The position numbers were made by a program, and so were the translations under genes. Shown here piece after piece: positions 10,261-20,882 of a stretch of 64,000 nucleotides of DNA. The stretch's first letter is position 1. Each line of letters starts with the position of its first letter. Below the pieces are notes generated by a model that saw nothing but the letters and a program-made list of their open reading frames with translations, did not search any database and had not been told where the DNA came from. Origin of the DNA: Delphinapterus leucas (Eukaryota; Chordata; Mammalia; Artiodactyla; Monodontidae); the NCBI RefSeq assembly GCF_002288925.2, contig NW_022097999.1:14420654-14484653 (forward strand), written 5' to 3'.

Positions 10261-11046
10261 CAGCACCTTTTGTGTCTCAATCCCAGGAGGCCTGGAGAGT
10301 CACCTGAGACCCATCTTCCCCCTCGAGGAGTAAGGAAGGAAGGGGAAACACTGCGGAGAGGAAGCCAGGTGCTGGGCCAGCACAGGGCACCAGCCTCCAG
10401 GGCGCCTGCCCCATCAGGCTGGCCAGCGAATGCACTTTCCCAGAAGCTATCTCACCATCTGCTACTTCGATTACTTTTTGGGACTTGGGCCTAGTTTCCC
10501 TAATGACTTCACTGGTCGGCATGCAAATTTGCCAACCAGGAGGTCCCTCCCACCCCACCCCTTATAGGGTCAGCAGGGTTGAAGTGGAAATCCCTGGGGC
10601 ATTTGGCTAAGTGAGGCCTGGGAGCCCATACCAGCCCCTTGGGGAGAAAGTGGAAGCAGCAAGCCCGATCTGCCAGGGGTCTTAGCAGCTCCCCCCAACT
10701 CCAACCTCTGCCCTGCTCCCTCTCCCACCTTGGACCTAGACTGGGCAGCCCTAGGCCCCGAAGTGGCTCAGTGAGGGGAACATTTTCTAGGACAGGTGGC
10801 CTGGGATAGGCCTCTCCCCAGCAACCAGTGCAACACAGCCTGAGACTCTGAGACACCAACTGAGAATATGTAGGTCAACCAAGATGAAATTTGCAGCACC
10901 AGGAAGAACCTGAACAGGTTCAAAGAAAGATCCCATTCCTGGATGACTGAGCCCCAGGAGGGCTCTGAGGGGGTGGGAAGCTGGGGGTGCTCTTACCTAA
11001 TGGGCTGCAATAAAACATTTTGTGATGATGGAAATGTTCTGTCATC

Positions 11047-11219
11047 TGTGCTGTCCAATACAGTAGCCACTGGCTACACATGGCGACTAAGCACTTGAAA
11101 TGTGGCTACAGAATCTGGTAACAACACCTGCAACCGAATAACTGAATTTAAAAAATTTCACTGAATTTTAACTGGAATAGACACATGTGGTCAGTGGCTG
11201 CTGAACCGGATAGCGCAGT
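11047..11219. mobile_element. hAT-type non-autonomous DNA transposon
   Basis: Inverted ends: ctgtgctgtccaatacagtagcc at the left (20-base core gtgctgtccaatacagtagc) faces gctgaaccggatagcgcag at the right. Internal gcacttgaaatgtggcta is typical of the old MER5/Charlie-type MITEs. The exact family was not resolved. Confidence 0.7.
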
Positions 11220-11234
11220 TCTAACCTCTAGGGG

Positions 11235-11425
11235 ACAAGAACAGAGCAGAGTGGTTAGAAACACAGGCCTGGGGGTCCGGCCAATCTGAGTTTGCATCCC
11301 AGCATGGCTACTTCCTAGCTGTGGGGCTCTGGGTACGTGACTTAACCTCTCTGAGTGTCAGTTTCCTTGTTTGTGTAGAGTTGATCATGGTGATGCTACC
11401 ACCCAGGGGATATCTGGGGAACATA
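11235..11425 (+). repeat. MIR SINE
   Basis: Near full-length forward MIR: agagtggttagaaacacagg, gcatcccagcatggctactt, gtgacttaacctctctgag and a gtcagtttccttgtttgtg block. Confidence 0.8.
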
Positions 11426-11654
11426 GGAGATGCTGTATGCAAATGATGTCCCCATCAATAATTTTTATTTTCTGAGGGTCAAGTCTGGGAAGATGGCTAA
11501 GTTATCTCAAAGCATATCTCTTGCCACTGACTCAGGCATTACTGTAAGCCTGCAAGGTCAGACGGTGATGGTATATTTATTACAAGATGCCATGTCCTCT
11601 AGAAAGAGCACTGTATGGGGTGTCAGGACACTTGAAGTCTTGAGAAGCAAGAGA

Positions 11655-11800
11655 GTATAGTAGTGGTCAAGTGTAAGGAGCCAGATTGCTTGAGATCAGA
11701 TCCCACCTCTGCCGCTTAGCTGAGTGATCTTTGACAAATTACTTAACCTCTCTGTGCCTTGGTTTTCCCTCTGTGAAATGTATATTAGAATCCCATCTTG
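11655..11800 (+). repeat. MIR SINE
   Basis: Forward MIR: agtagtggtcaagtgtaagg, cccacctctgccgcttagc, aattacttaacctctctgtg and ttttccctctgtgaaatg. Confidence 0.8.
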
Positions 11801-12017
11801 TTTGAAGGGGCCTGATTGGGCCCCTAACTTGCTAGGTGACCTCCAGAAAGTTACTTGCTTTCTCTGGACCCCAGGCTCTTCCTCATATGACTGTCACGAC
11901 AAGGGAGCTGGGACAGATAAAGTCAAAGGTGGTTGACAGGGTTATTCTTTAGGGTTTTGGTCCCCATCTTCCCCCACCGCCCACAGCCATTCCCCGTGGC
12001 CCTGGCTGGCCACTCAC

Positions 12018-12552
12018 CAATGATGATGCTGCAGGTGAGCAGGGCATAGAAGGAGGTGGTTTGCTTGAGCAGCAGGTAGGAGAGCAGCACATTGAAGACG
12101 GTGGTGAGTGAGCGACCCACGTTGTAGAAGGCCACACCCACATACTTGAGGGAGAGGTTATTGAAGGTGATCATGCCGATGAAGACCACCGACAGGGGCA
12201 GGATGCTTCGGGCCACCCTGAGGTCCAGGCGCAGGGTGGGGAAGTCCATGGTACCAGGGCAGCAGGTGGCCAGTGAGCTGAGGCCCTTGCACAGCAGCGC
12301 GGTCACCAGGCACTGGTAGAAGGTGACGAAGATGGGGGTGTCCAGCTGTAGGGAGGGGCTATCCAGCAGGTACTTGTTAAGGAACACCATGGAGATGGAC
12401 GTGACCCAGTAGAGAGAGACTACCAGAGCGATCTGCAGTGCCCGCAGCACAAAGGGCTTCTCGTGGCTGGCCTCTGCCTCTCCGGAGGGGTCGGAAGTCC
12501 CCATCAGTGCCATGTGCAGGATCTTTGACCGCTTCAGAGAGGCCCTGTTCAT
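12018..12552 (-). CDS. SLC35C1: SLC35C1 GDP-fucose transporter, coding exon 1
   Basis: Encodes residues 1-178 plus the first base of codon 179. The start ATG (12552-12550) lies in an ACCATGA context with A at -3. The frame is open to a GTGAGTG donor. The protein opens MNRASLKRS, followed by membrane segments near 36-57, 72-95, 117-130, 138-152 and 153-163. The sequence [18 protein letters not shown] is diagnostic of SLC35C1, as is [11 protein letters not shown]147, mutated to Cys in human congenital disorder of glycosylation IIc, is present. Joined to exon 2 the product is 364 residues, the human length. A second in-frame Met at residue 14 (MALMGTSD) matches the start of the 351-residue human isoform as I remember it. 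The gene acts in the Golgi membrane. Confidence 0.97.
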
Positions 12553-13029
12553 GGTAGCAGAGGAGCTGGGTCACCCTACAGCCAGACTGATTTCCTGGAG
12601 TACGGAGCAGTGAGCTCACTTCTGCTTTCTGCAAGCTGAAGTCCTCAACTGTCACATGGTGGGTGGCCTGGAGGCCTCCCACCCTTCTCCTGGATGGAGA
12701 GGTTCTGCTCTGGGGTGAGTCCCACAACCCGCTGCCACCCTGAGGGGGTTCATGAGACAAGACACAGGGAAGAGGTGAGGGACGGGCTAAGGTTGGACAG
12801 AGATGACAGGTCAGGGGAGAAGGGGCTGGGACCTAGCAAGGAGGATTCGCAGGAAGGGGGGTGGCGGGGGAGAGATATGGAAGGAAAACGGGGAGAAATG
12901 CAAGGCGGAGGTGTTAGAAAAGGGCGGGGGACAGCGTGGTGAAGAAGGGCTGAGAGAGACAGGCATGGGCTGCTATGGGAGAGAAAGGTTTGCAGGGTGA
13001 GAGGGGGAGGCATGCAAGGAGCTGAAAGG
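12553..13029 (-). other. SLC35C1: SLC35C1 5' flank or 5' UTR
   Basis: Sequence between the start codon and the CpG island, becoming purine-rich on the plus strand from about 12750. Part is presumably transcribed as 5' UTR. The transcription start is not visible. A CTGTAG just upstream of the ATG (about 12580) is a weak candidate acceptor for a spliced leader. Confidence 0.45.
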
Positions 13030-14200
13030 GGAGCGTGCGGGGGGGGTTGGAAAGAGGGTGCAGGCGAGGTCAGAGGCGCTCACGGCCCAGGTGCCGGTAC
13101 AAGCCCAAGGCGCGCAGTCTTCCCAGGTGCCGGCCCTCGCTCCGCCCAGCAACCTCCGGACTTCCGAGGCCGCTCCCGCCGGCGAGGCGGGCCCAGGATT
13201 CATTTCCTGACACGCCTCCTTAAAGAGCCCGCAAGCCCAGCGTCTCCCTTAAGGCCACAGCCTCAGAGAAATGGCCTTCGGAGTCAGGCTCGCGTCGGGT
13301 CCCTGGCAGCCCTTGTGCGCTCCCTGCCCGCAGATGGTGGTCCTGGTGTTAGATATCGGTAGCCGCGGGAGGTGCCTGTGGGTGCTAGAGCCTCGGCCCA
13401 CTTCCTCTCCCCAGTCCCCCTCCTCCGCCCCTGCTCCACATCCTCTAGAGGCTTAACGCCCCTCGACTCGGCTCGTCTGCAGGTTCACGTTGCCCCTCAT
13501 CCCCGGGCAGGACTGCGTCCCCAGAGCCTTAGGAACGCCCCGCGTTCCCCGGCGTCTAGAGAACCCCCGCCCCCAACCTACCCCGCGTCCCTCTACCTAG
13601 TCCCGCTCACACTTCCAAAACCTTGTTGCAGTCTCCTCCTTCCCCCTACTTTCACCGCCCCCATCCCTCTCCCGAGCCGGAGACCCCCAACAGCGCCCCC
13701 ACCCCACCCCACCCTCGATTCGAGACCCTTCCGGCGGCCGGATCCGAGCCTCAAGTCAGCACCCCATCCCCAAACACTTTCTCCAGGCCGGGCTCAGCCG
13801 CAAGCTCCGACCCCGGGGCTGGCGTTCCCTGGCCGCGAAGGCGACCCCGCTCTTACCCGTTCCTCTGCAGCGGCCGCCGGCCCGCGCCACATTGAGCCGC
13901 ACCTGCAGCGCCGCGCCCAGGGCCGCGCCCGCGGGAGACTACTTCCTGATCCCAGCTCCGGGCGTGAGCGCCGCGCCAGCCTCGCCGGCTTGCTCCCCAC
14001 GTGGACCCGGGGTGGCGGCGGAGCGACCCGGGCCGCAGCCTGACCTTGGCCCCGGGTTATCCCACCGGTCGTGGGAGCAGGCCCCCTTCTCTTTACAAGG
14101 CCACCCCAGACCCGGGTATACCGCCCAGGATCCCCGGCTCCAGTTACCGCGGCTTGCACGTCCCAGTACCCGGCTGCATTCGTGGTCCGCTGCCGCGCAA
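13030..14200 (-). promoter_or_regulatory. SLC35C1: CpG island and SLC35C1 promoter region
   Basis: CpG dinucleotides are dense here and sparse on either side. Examples are gcggcggagcgacccgggcc, ggcgcgcagtcttcc and cgcagcgccgcgccc-type runs, with NotI-like gcggccgc sites. A CACGTG E-box sits at 13998-14003. The position, directly upstream of a broadly expressed gene read leftward, fits a CpG-island promoter without an obvious TATA box. Confidence 0.8.
13857..14040 (-). other. SLC35C1: Candidate alternative non-coding first exon of SLC35C1
   Basis: On the minus strand the island ends in GAGGAACGG followed by a strong donor GTAAGAG (13856 downward). This could be the upstream first exon of transcripts spliced toward coding exon 1. 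A plausible acceptor, ACCATGAACAG, lies across the first start codon (AG at 12546-12545). Its use would remove the first ATG and leave Met14, matching the short human isoform. The left limit shown is arbitrary, and there is no transcript evidence. Confidence 0.4.
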
Positions 14201-14204
14201 CCGG

Positions 14205-14600
14205 TCTGTGCTTCCAGAAGTGTGTTCGAGGAACAGCCGGGATTCTTCCTGCCAGCAGTTAGTGGAGTCCCCCTCCCCCTCCCAGGGACGGGGCTGGGAA
14301 ATGGTCACCAGCCTGGGCCGTCACCCACCAGACAGCCGGGAGGACCGACTTCTTCCTGGTACCCGCTCTAGCACCAACGTTGGGTAGCTCAGTTCTCCGG
14401 AGTTATCGTCATTAAAACTAGGGGTCTGGACCATACCAGTGGGCCTCAACCTCCTTGCTCAAAACCCTAGATGATATGGTTGAAAGTAGAGACGACTATT
14501 TGTGTGTAGGATGTCAAATACCATTTAATTAGTACCATTTGATTTATGGGTGAGATGTCTGAGATTTACTTCGAAATACTCAGAATACTCACCCCCACCC
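14205..14600. other. Intergenic DNA upstream of SLC35C1
   Basis: GC content falls steadily away from the island. Nothing coding is seen. The opposite strand of the island carries no recognisable divergent gene. Confidence 0.45.
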
Positions 14601-14740
14601 CCCAAAATATCCCCAAAGGTTGATAGATAAAACAAGATAGGCAATTGTTAAAGTTAGGCATGGGAACATGGAGGGTATAGGAGTCTCCTTACTTCTGTGT
14701 ACATTTGAAAATTTCCATAAGAAAAAGGTAAAGCTTATGG
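14600..14740 (+). repeat. Old L1 3'-end fragment
   Basis: The sequence aaacaagataggcaattgtt, then gtgtacatttgaaaatttcc and ataagaaaaagg, resembles the terminal part of L1M 3' UTRs. Confidence 0.55.
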
Positions 14741-16029
14741 AGTACATTTAAAGTCTCACTTGCTAACTGCATAAACCCTCGCCCCAGTTTAACACAGCCC
14801 TTGGTGGGCTATGGGAACTGGAAGGGTTACAGGGAAATGAGCACCAACCAACAGCCCCAGGGCAGGTACAGCCTCCGGAGGGTGAGCTCTGTCCCAGGCC
14901 TGTCCTCTTCCAACAGCTCTGGCTCTTGCTCTGTAATACCCGCACTGCCCCTTTCTCTAGAAATGGGACTTCCTGCTTCCTAGTTATGGGCTGGTCTCCA
15001 GGTGGAGGATGCCATCTGATCACCTTGTCACCTTTGAATCAAATTGCCCTTTGGGGGAAGGAAAGACTTAAAGGGACTGAGCTGGTCCTCTGACCCCTAC
15101 TTGGAGAGTCTCATTACAGGGTCAAACTTTAAAAGTTGTGGGTTTCAGTTTATTAAGAGCAGCCCCTAGGTGCTCTTCTCTCTTAGGCCTGATATTTCAC
15201 TGTGACAAACACTTTAATGGCAAACAGGGCAAACTTGTCTCTGAGAGGCCCTGGTTTCCTGGAAGGGCCCTTCTCCTTGGCACGTTAACAGGAATTAATA
15301 TATCTGAAGAATATGCTGTCACCCGGATCCCCTAGGGCAGAGATATATACTGTATATAGGCCAGATGCACTTCACCAAGAGAGACCCAGGGACAGTCCAC
15401 ACTGGATGTTTGGGGCACAGTCTGGGCTCCCCATGTGCCAGGAGACCAAGGTGCATCCCTGTGTCCAATCCCTCCCCTTATGTTGTACCTGAAATTCCAC
15501 CATTGGCTTCACTCCCTTGGATTAAGGTTGTAATAGGCCACTACAGTAAATCTCATAGATCCCAATCCTTTTGTCTCTTTATATGAAGGAAGGGGGAAGT
15601 GGGGATGTTTCTTAGGGGTCTAAGGCCTCAGGAGTTGTGCACTTTGTACAATCTGCTTTTGAATTTTTCTTAAGGAATGTTAATTGTTTAAACCATTCAT
15701 AAAGGGTGATGTTTTAGGTCTTGTCAAGAGTAATTACCCAGGGTGTGAACTTGGTATGTGGCAGAACATAAGGTCATTAGTGTGGCAGTTGGGCCCTTTT
15801 TGGGTGTGGTCCTATTTTCTTGCCATGGCTGGGAGCCACTGATGACGTCAGAAGAAGACGATGTCTACCCGACAGGGTGAACAGAACTAACCTCCCAGGT
15901 GTGCGGGACAGTGGATCGGTAGCAGAAGGGCCTGAGAGCTCCTGGGAACACGCAGGTATTGACTCTCTCACCCCTGAGTTCAGCAAGGACTCCTGAGCCT
16001 ACTCCATCTAGTGGACATCACTGTTTTCT
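14741..16029. other. Intergenic DNA, nothing recognised except a CRE motif
   Basis: No gene found. It includes a TGACGTCA palindrome (see separate entry) and an AT-rich part at 15640-15780. No repeat family matched. Confidence 0.4.
15843..15850. promoter_or_regulatory. Consensus CRE palindrome
   Basis: TGACGTCA is the full cAMP-response element bound by CREB/ATF dimers. It is isolated, CpG-containing and not in a promoter that I can see, so function is uncertain. Confidence 0.3.
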
Positions 16030-16440
16030 ACCAAAATTCATCCTCCCGTTTGTCCAAGATAATTGAATGGTTGCCCAGCCAGAGAGCACAGTTCCTAGCC
16101 TCCCTTGTGGGTAGGTGAACCACATGACTCCATGGCTGGGGAACAGAGGTGATGTGTTGTACTTTCCAGGTCTAGGCCTTAAACGTTAGGTGGGCGCTCT
16201 TCCGTGTTCTCTCCTCCTCTTCCTATAACCTGCAACCCAAATGTGCCTATAACACAGCTGTTACCATGGAGACGAGGTCAATTTTTAGGGGCTGTGGGAG
16301 CAAGATGATGGAAAGAGCCAGGGTCTCTGTGTGGAGTAGAGCCACCCGCCAACCTGCCCTGCCTACCTTGAGAACAGTCGTTCTATGAGAGGGGAATCAA
16401 CTTGCGTGCTATATACACCTCTGCAGTTATGAAGTGGTCT
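16030..16440. repeat. Probable old interspersed repeat, family not determined
   Basis: Contains ccacatgactccatggctgg, tgatggaaagagccagggtc, and a gtgtggagtagagccaccc block typical of a widespread mammalian repeat. The region 17540-17910 has the same style of text and may be a second copy. Confidence 0.45.
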
Positions 16441-16559
16441 CTTTGTTACGGCAGTTAGGCCTTTACCCACAATACCCATCGTAGTCTATATTCCCTTCTC
16501 CTAGAACATATATGTATTCTCTAGGCAAAATTAAGAAGGCATGACGTTGTTAGTCTGAT

Positions 16560-16630
16560 CCCTCTCTCTCTTGCTTTTTCTCTCTCTCAGTTCATTATCT
16601 ATCTATCTATCCATTCATTCATTCATCCTG
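16560..16630. repeat. Simple repeats (TC)n, (CTAT)n, (CATT)n
   Basis: Three short microsatellite tracts in succession: tctctctc runs, five ctat units and three cattcatt units. Confidence 0.85.
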
Positions 16631-16981
16631 TTCCTATCCAGGACCTGGCACTATTCCTGCCACAAAAGCTGCTCAGTACCTCTTTGTGGAATGAATGAAA
16701 GTCACACCACAACTAGGAGTACCTGAAAATCAAGGCTGATTTAAGACCTTTATTGGCCCTATACCCTGAAAAGCTTATAAGTCTCCTCATTCGCCCTATA
16801 TGTGATTCAAAATAAAAATTAATACTAAACTGTAAAATAAATGTAAGGAGAGGAAAAAAATGTTCTGTTTTTCTCATGGTGATTGGAATATTCTTTGGAA
16901 AATAGTATATTCTTTCCAGGAAAAAAAAATTATGACTTGACTTTGCTGGTACTTGTGGCAGACAGTAAGAATTGCCTACCC

Positions 16982-17494
16982 CAGGAGTTGGCAAACATTT
17001 TCTGTAAAGGACCAGAGAATAAATATTTTAGACTCTGTGGGCCACATGGTCGTTGTCACAACTACTCAACTCTGCTGTTGTATTGTTGTAACAAATGGGC
17101 GCTGCTGTGTTTCAATAAAACTTTATAGGGACTTCCCTGGTGGCACAGTGGTTAAGAATCCTCCTGCCAATGCAGGGGACACGGGTTCGAGCCCTGGTCC
17201 AGGAAGATCCCACATGCTGTGTAGCAACTAAGCCCGCACGCCACAACTACTGAGCCCATGTGCCATAACTACTGAAGCCCGCGCCTAGAGCCCGTACCCC
17301 ACAACAAGAGAAGCCACCGCGATGAGAAGCCTGCACACCACAACGAAGAGTAGCCCCCACTCGCCGCAACTAGAAAAAGACCACGTGCCGCAATGAAGAC
17401 ATATGCAGCCAAAAATAAATAAATAAATAAATAAACTTTATAAAGATAGGCCATGGGCTGGATTTGGCTTGCTGGTGTAGTTTGCTGACCCCTG
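16982..17494. mobile_element. hAT-type DNA transposon split by a SINE
   Basis: Ends are inverted: caggagttggcaaacattt at the left and gtttgctgacccctg at the right. Internal taaatattttagactctgtg and ggatttggcttgctgg are typical of Charlie-group MITEs. The flanking octamers gcctaccc and gttcaccc resemble a decayed 8-bp target duplication. A long SINE sits inside. Confidence 0.8.
17128..17429 (+). mobile_element. Long CHR-type SINE
   Basis: Head gggacttccctggtggcac, box B-like ggttcgagccctgg, body with repeated cacaactactgagc text, and a tail of AAAT repeats. Target duplication around ataaa(a)ctttata on both sides. It interrupts the hAT element. Confidence 0.92.
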
Positions 17495-17539
17495 GTTCAC
17501 CCTCTATTAACTTAACCTTCTTTCTTACTAACACTACCC

Positions 17540-17910
17540 ATATATTGTTTGTATGTCAATGTGTCCACCTAAAAATACTTATTCCCCAGACCTCCTTACA
17601 GCTAGATGTGGCCATGTGACATACTTTTGGCTAATGAGTTACAAGCTGAGGATTTCTGGGGAGGCCTTTGCTTTCTTGATATAGGTACAGCCTTTGTTGC
17701 TTCTTGTTCTTATATGTTCTGTCTGTAATGCAGACTTGAGGTCTGGAAGGGCAGCAGCCATCTTGTAACCATGAGACAAAAGATAGGAGGAAAGCAAAGG
17801 ATGGCAGAGCAGAAGCAGGGAGAGGGCTTGCCTGAGTCCCTTAGAGCTTGGATGAGCTGCCATCCAGCTCTGGGCTGCCTACTCCTTATTGCAGGAGATG
17901 AATAAGACCC
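17540..17910. repeat. Probable old interspersed repeat, family not determined
   Basis: Signature text gatgtggccatgtgacatac, cagcagccatcttgtaacc and ggatggcagagcagaagcag recurs widely in mammals. It is related in style to 16030-16440. Confidence 0.45.
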
Positions 17911-18490
17911 TGTCAGTGTACCATTAGAGCACGGTCCACTATACTGTGTAATTAATTGTTGCTGGAACTCACGTCTAAGGTTCCAGGAAGGCCCGGGATT
18001 GGGTGGTGCTGGGTCTGAGGCAGCAAGGGAGGGGATACAATTATCTGGGATTGAATGCAAGCTGCAGAGCTGGAGCATTCCAAAGGCAGGGCTCGGGTGG
18101 CAGAGCCCACGTCAGCATGGGCAAATTCCAAAGCATGAGATGCGTGGCCAGGGACTGTTCACAAAGGAGTCCCAACATGGGGGAGGGGGTTCTGCATGAA
18201 AGAACGGGAAAACTGCAGAGGATTAGCAAAGAGCTGGCTCTCTTTAACAATAACGTCTACCGAGGACATCCCCTCTATGCCCGGTGCTGGCTTCTGGGAA
18301 GCACCTAGCTTGGGATGGTGCGGGCCTTTTTGGTTTTTCTGAGGTCTAGGATAGCCAAAAGCATTACTCCCCAAAGCTCCTGTAACATGCACCTGGATAA
18401 TCTCCAAGCGGGAGTGATGTTTTTCCGCAGCTTAGCAGCTAACCCTTGGGGAGTGAGTGACAGATCCAGTCCCTCCTGGTGGAGGGTGTT
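17911..18490. other. Intergenic DNA, nothing recognised
   Basis: No coding or repeat match. Short open frames on both strands have no supporting signal. Confidence 0.45.
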
Positions 18491-18710
18491 TCACTAACAC
18501 TTAACACTTATTGGAGGTGGCTCCATGCCGGGGTTTTCCGTATACAACATGCAGTCCTCGCAACAACGCTGTGAGGGATAGTCTCTTGTTCTAATCTCTA
18601 ATTTACAGATGAGGAAAGTGAGACCCCAGACATATTGGGTCACTAGCCCAAGGCCACCCAGTGAGGAGGTGAGAGCCAGATTTGAACCCAGACCAGTTTG
18701 TCTGCTGAGC
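18490..18710 (-). repeat. MIR SINE (reverse orientation)
   Basis: Reversed core: cctcgcaacaacgctgtgag, tttacagatgaggaaagtg, gcccaaggccacccagtg and gagccagatttgaacccag. Confidence 0.8.
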
Positions 18711-18994
18711 TGAAGTTTGTCCTGTTCCATGAGTTCATCTCCTCCCGAGCCCGGTTTCCTGATTGGTCTCCTAGGACACTGGTCCTATGGAGTGACCCTG
18801 GCATTGCTGCCCTCTGTCCCGCGGTTTGTTGGAGGGCAGATATGTGCCTCGGGCTGCATTGTCCCAGTCCCCAGGGAACTCTCCACACTGTCACTCGAGA
18901 GCCCTCTGGTTGATCCACTATCTGATCTTTTTCTCTAACTTTTTCACCTATTAGTTTCATCTCCCACATGAACTGTAAACTCCTGGTGGCAGAG
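18711..18994. other. Unassigned or possible L2-derived DNA
   Basis: Contains fragments resembling reversed L2 (tctttttctctaactttttc, ctgtaaactcctggtggc). No gene is seen. Confidence 0.4.
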
Positions 18995-19250
18995 AGGGTG
19001 TAGCTAACAGTTATATGGTAGCTAGTCATTATCAGGCACTGCTCTGTGTCATGCCTTGGCCTCAATACCGCACGGTCTAATTCCTCTAAATTCATAATAA
19101 CTCTTTGAGATGCTACCTTATTATCCCATTTTATGGAAGAGGAAACCGAGGTCCAGAGAGAGAAAGTAAGTCGCCTAAGGTCATAGAGGCTTGTAAGTGG
19201 CTGAGCTGGGATTTGAACCCCGGTCGACTGACTTACTTAACTATTAACTT
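18995..19250 (-). repeat. MIR SINE (reverse orientation)
   Basis: Reversed MIR: tcattatcaggcactgctct, attatcccattttatggaag, gtcatagaggcttgtaagtg and gctgggatttgaaccccgg. Confidence 0.8.
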
Positions 19251-19479
19251 TTTTCTGCCTCTCTTTTTGTGTACAGCACTTCGCAGTTTACAAGGCATTT
19301 TCAAACACATTAAAAAAAAGTTTTCAGAACACCAGAGCTTAACACTATGTTAGAGATTGTCTATTCTAAACCCCTCACGTTAAAGAAAAGAAAACAGGTC
19401 CAGAGAGGGGCAGTTTATGAAAAGGTGAGACAGGACTGGAACTCCGCTCTCCTAGATGCTGACAGCCCTGCACATGCCA

Positions 19480-19605
19480 AGCTCCTTCCCTGGACTGGAG
19501 CTCCATGAGCACAGGGGCTATGCCATTGGCATGTTTAGCTCTTCAGCACCTAACACAGAGCCTCACACACAGTAGGTGCTCAGGGAGTGTGTGTTAAATT
19601 AATGT
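19480..19605 (-). repeat. L2 LINE 3' end (reverse orientation)
   Basis: Reads ctggagctccatgagcacag, ttcagcacctaacacagagc and cacacagtaggtgctcaggg, the L2 3' terminus in reverse. Confidence 0.75.
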
Positions 19606-19607
19606 GA

Positions 19608-20780
19608 GTCTAAGGTGATCAACATTGCTAATTATTGGGGAAATGCAAATCAAAACCATGATGATATGTCACCTCACACCTGTCCGAATGACTATCACCA
19701 AAAAGAACACAAATAACAAGCATTGGTGAGGATGTGGAGAAAAGGGAACCACTGGACACTTTGGTGGGAATGGAAATTGGTGCAGCCACTGTGGAAAACA
19801 GTGCAAAGATTTCTCAAAAAAACTAAAAATAGAACTAGTGTATGAGCCAGGAATTCCATTCCTCAGTATACATCTGAAAAAAACAAATACACTAATTTGA
19901 AAAGCTCCATGAACCCACAATGTTCGTAATAGCTGTATTTACAATAGCCAAGACATGGAAGCAACCTAAGTGTCCATCAAAAGATGAATGGATAAAGAAG
20001 AGGATGTATGTATATACAATGGAATACTACTCAGCCATAAAAAAGAATGAAATTTTGCCATTTGCAGCAACATGGATGGACTTGGAGAGCATTATGTTAA
20101 GTGAATAAGTCAGACAGAGAAAGACAAATACTGTATGATATCACTTATATATGGACTCTAAAAATACAACAAACTAGTGAATATAACAAAAAAGAAGCAG
20201 ACTCACAGATATAGAGAATGAACTAGTGGGGGGAGGGTAATATAGAGGTGGAAGAGTGGGAGGTACAAACTATTCCGTGTAAGATAGGCTACAAGTGCTT
20301 CCCTGGTGGTGCAGTGGTTAAGAATCCACCTGCCAATGCAGGGGACACGGGTTCGAGTCCTGGTCCAGGAAGATCCCACATGCTGTGTAGCAGCTAAGCC
20401 CACACGTCACAACTACTGAGCCCATGTGCCACAACTACTGAAGTCCGCGCCTAGAGCCCATGCTCCACAAGAGAAGCCACTGCAATGAGAAGCCTGTGTA
20501 CTGCAACAAAGAGTAGCCCCCGCGCTCCGCAACCAGAGAAAAGCCCGTGTGCAGCAAGGAAAACCCAACGCAGCCAAAAATAAAATAAAATAAATAAATT
20601 TATATGTATAAAAAAAGATAGGCTATAAGGATGTATTGTACATGGGAAGTATAGCCAATATTTTGTAATAGCTGTAAATGGAGTGTAACCTTTAAAAATT
20701 GTATAAAAAAATAAATGAACACGAAAAGCAGCTATACTCCAATAAAAATTAATTAAAAAAATAAAATAGGTAGAGAGAAA
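19608..20780 (+). mobile_element. 5'-truncated L1 LINE, split by a SINE
   Basis: Covers the C-terminal end of ORF2 and the 3' UTR. The frame around 19950-20108 reads the L1 ORF2p C-terminal motif WKQPKCPSKDEW...MEYYSAIKKNEI. The 3' UTR follows (gtatgatatcacttatatat, ccaataaaaattaattaaaa). The element ends A-rich. Multiple stop codons show it is inactive. Confidence 0.9.
20296..20614 (+). mobile_element. Long CHR-type SINE nested in L1
   Basis: Head tgcttccctggtggtgcag, box B-like ggttcgagtcctgg, and a tail of AAAAT repeats. The 15-bp flanks aagataggctacaag and aagataggctataag form a target duplication with one mismatch, so this SINE is younger than the L1 it interrupts. Confidence 0.92.
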
Positions 20781-20882
20781 AAAATGAACATGAGTCTGGT
20801 GTGTGTGTTATTATTAGACACACCATTTCATCCCAGTTATCCCTCAAGGCATGTAGCATGATGCTTGGCATGTAGTAAGTGT

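Larger units (their letters stand above)
8797..12017 (-). other. SLC35C1: SLC35C1 intron
   Basis: The donor GTGAGTG (12017 downward) and the acceptor CTGTAG (ending at 8797) both follow the GT-AG rule. The split is phase 1 between the exons (G|GT). The intron holds ancient L2, MIR and hAT copies and no SINE of the CHR type. Confidence 0.93.

Noticed and set aside
12377..12760. 127-codon frame overlapping SLC35C1 exon 1 in another frame
   Set aside because: It is a shadow frame. The true frame matches a known protein over its whole length and joins exon 2 in phase.
13372..14043. 223-codon open frame on the plus strand across the CpG island
   Set aside because: High GC depletes stop codons. 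The composition is Pro, Arg and Ala-rich in every frame with no domain, and the strand is opposite to SLC35C1.
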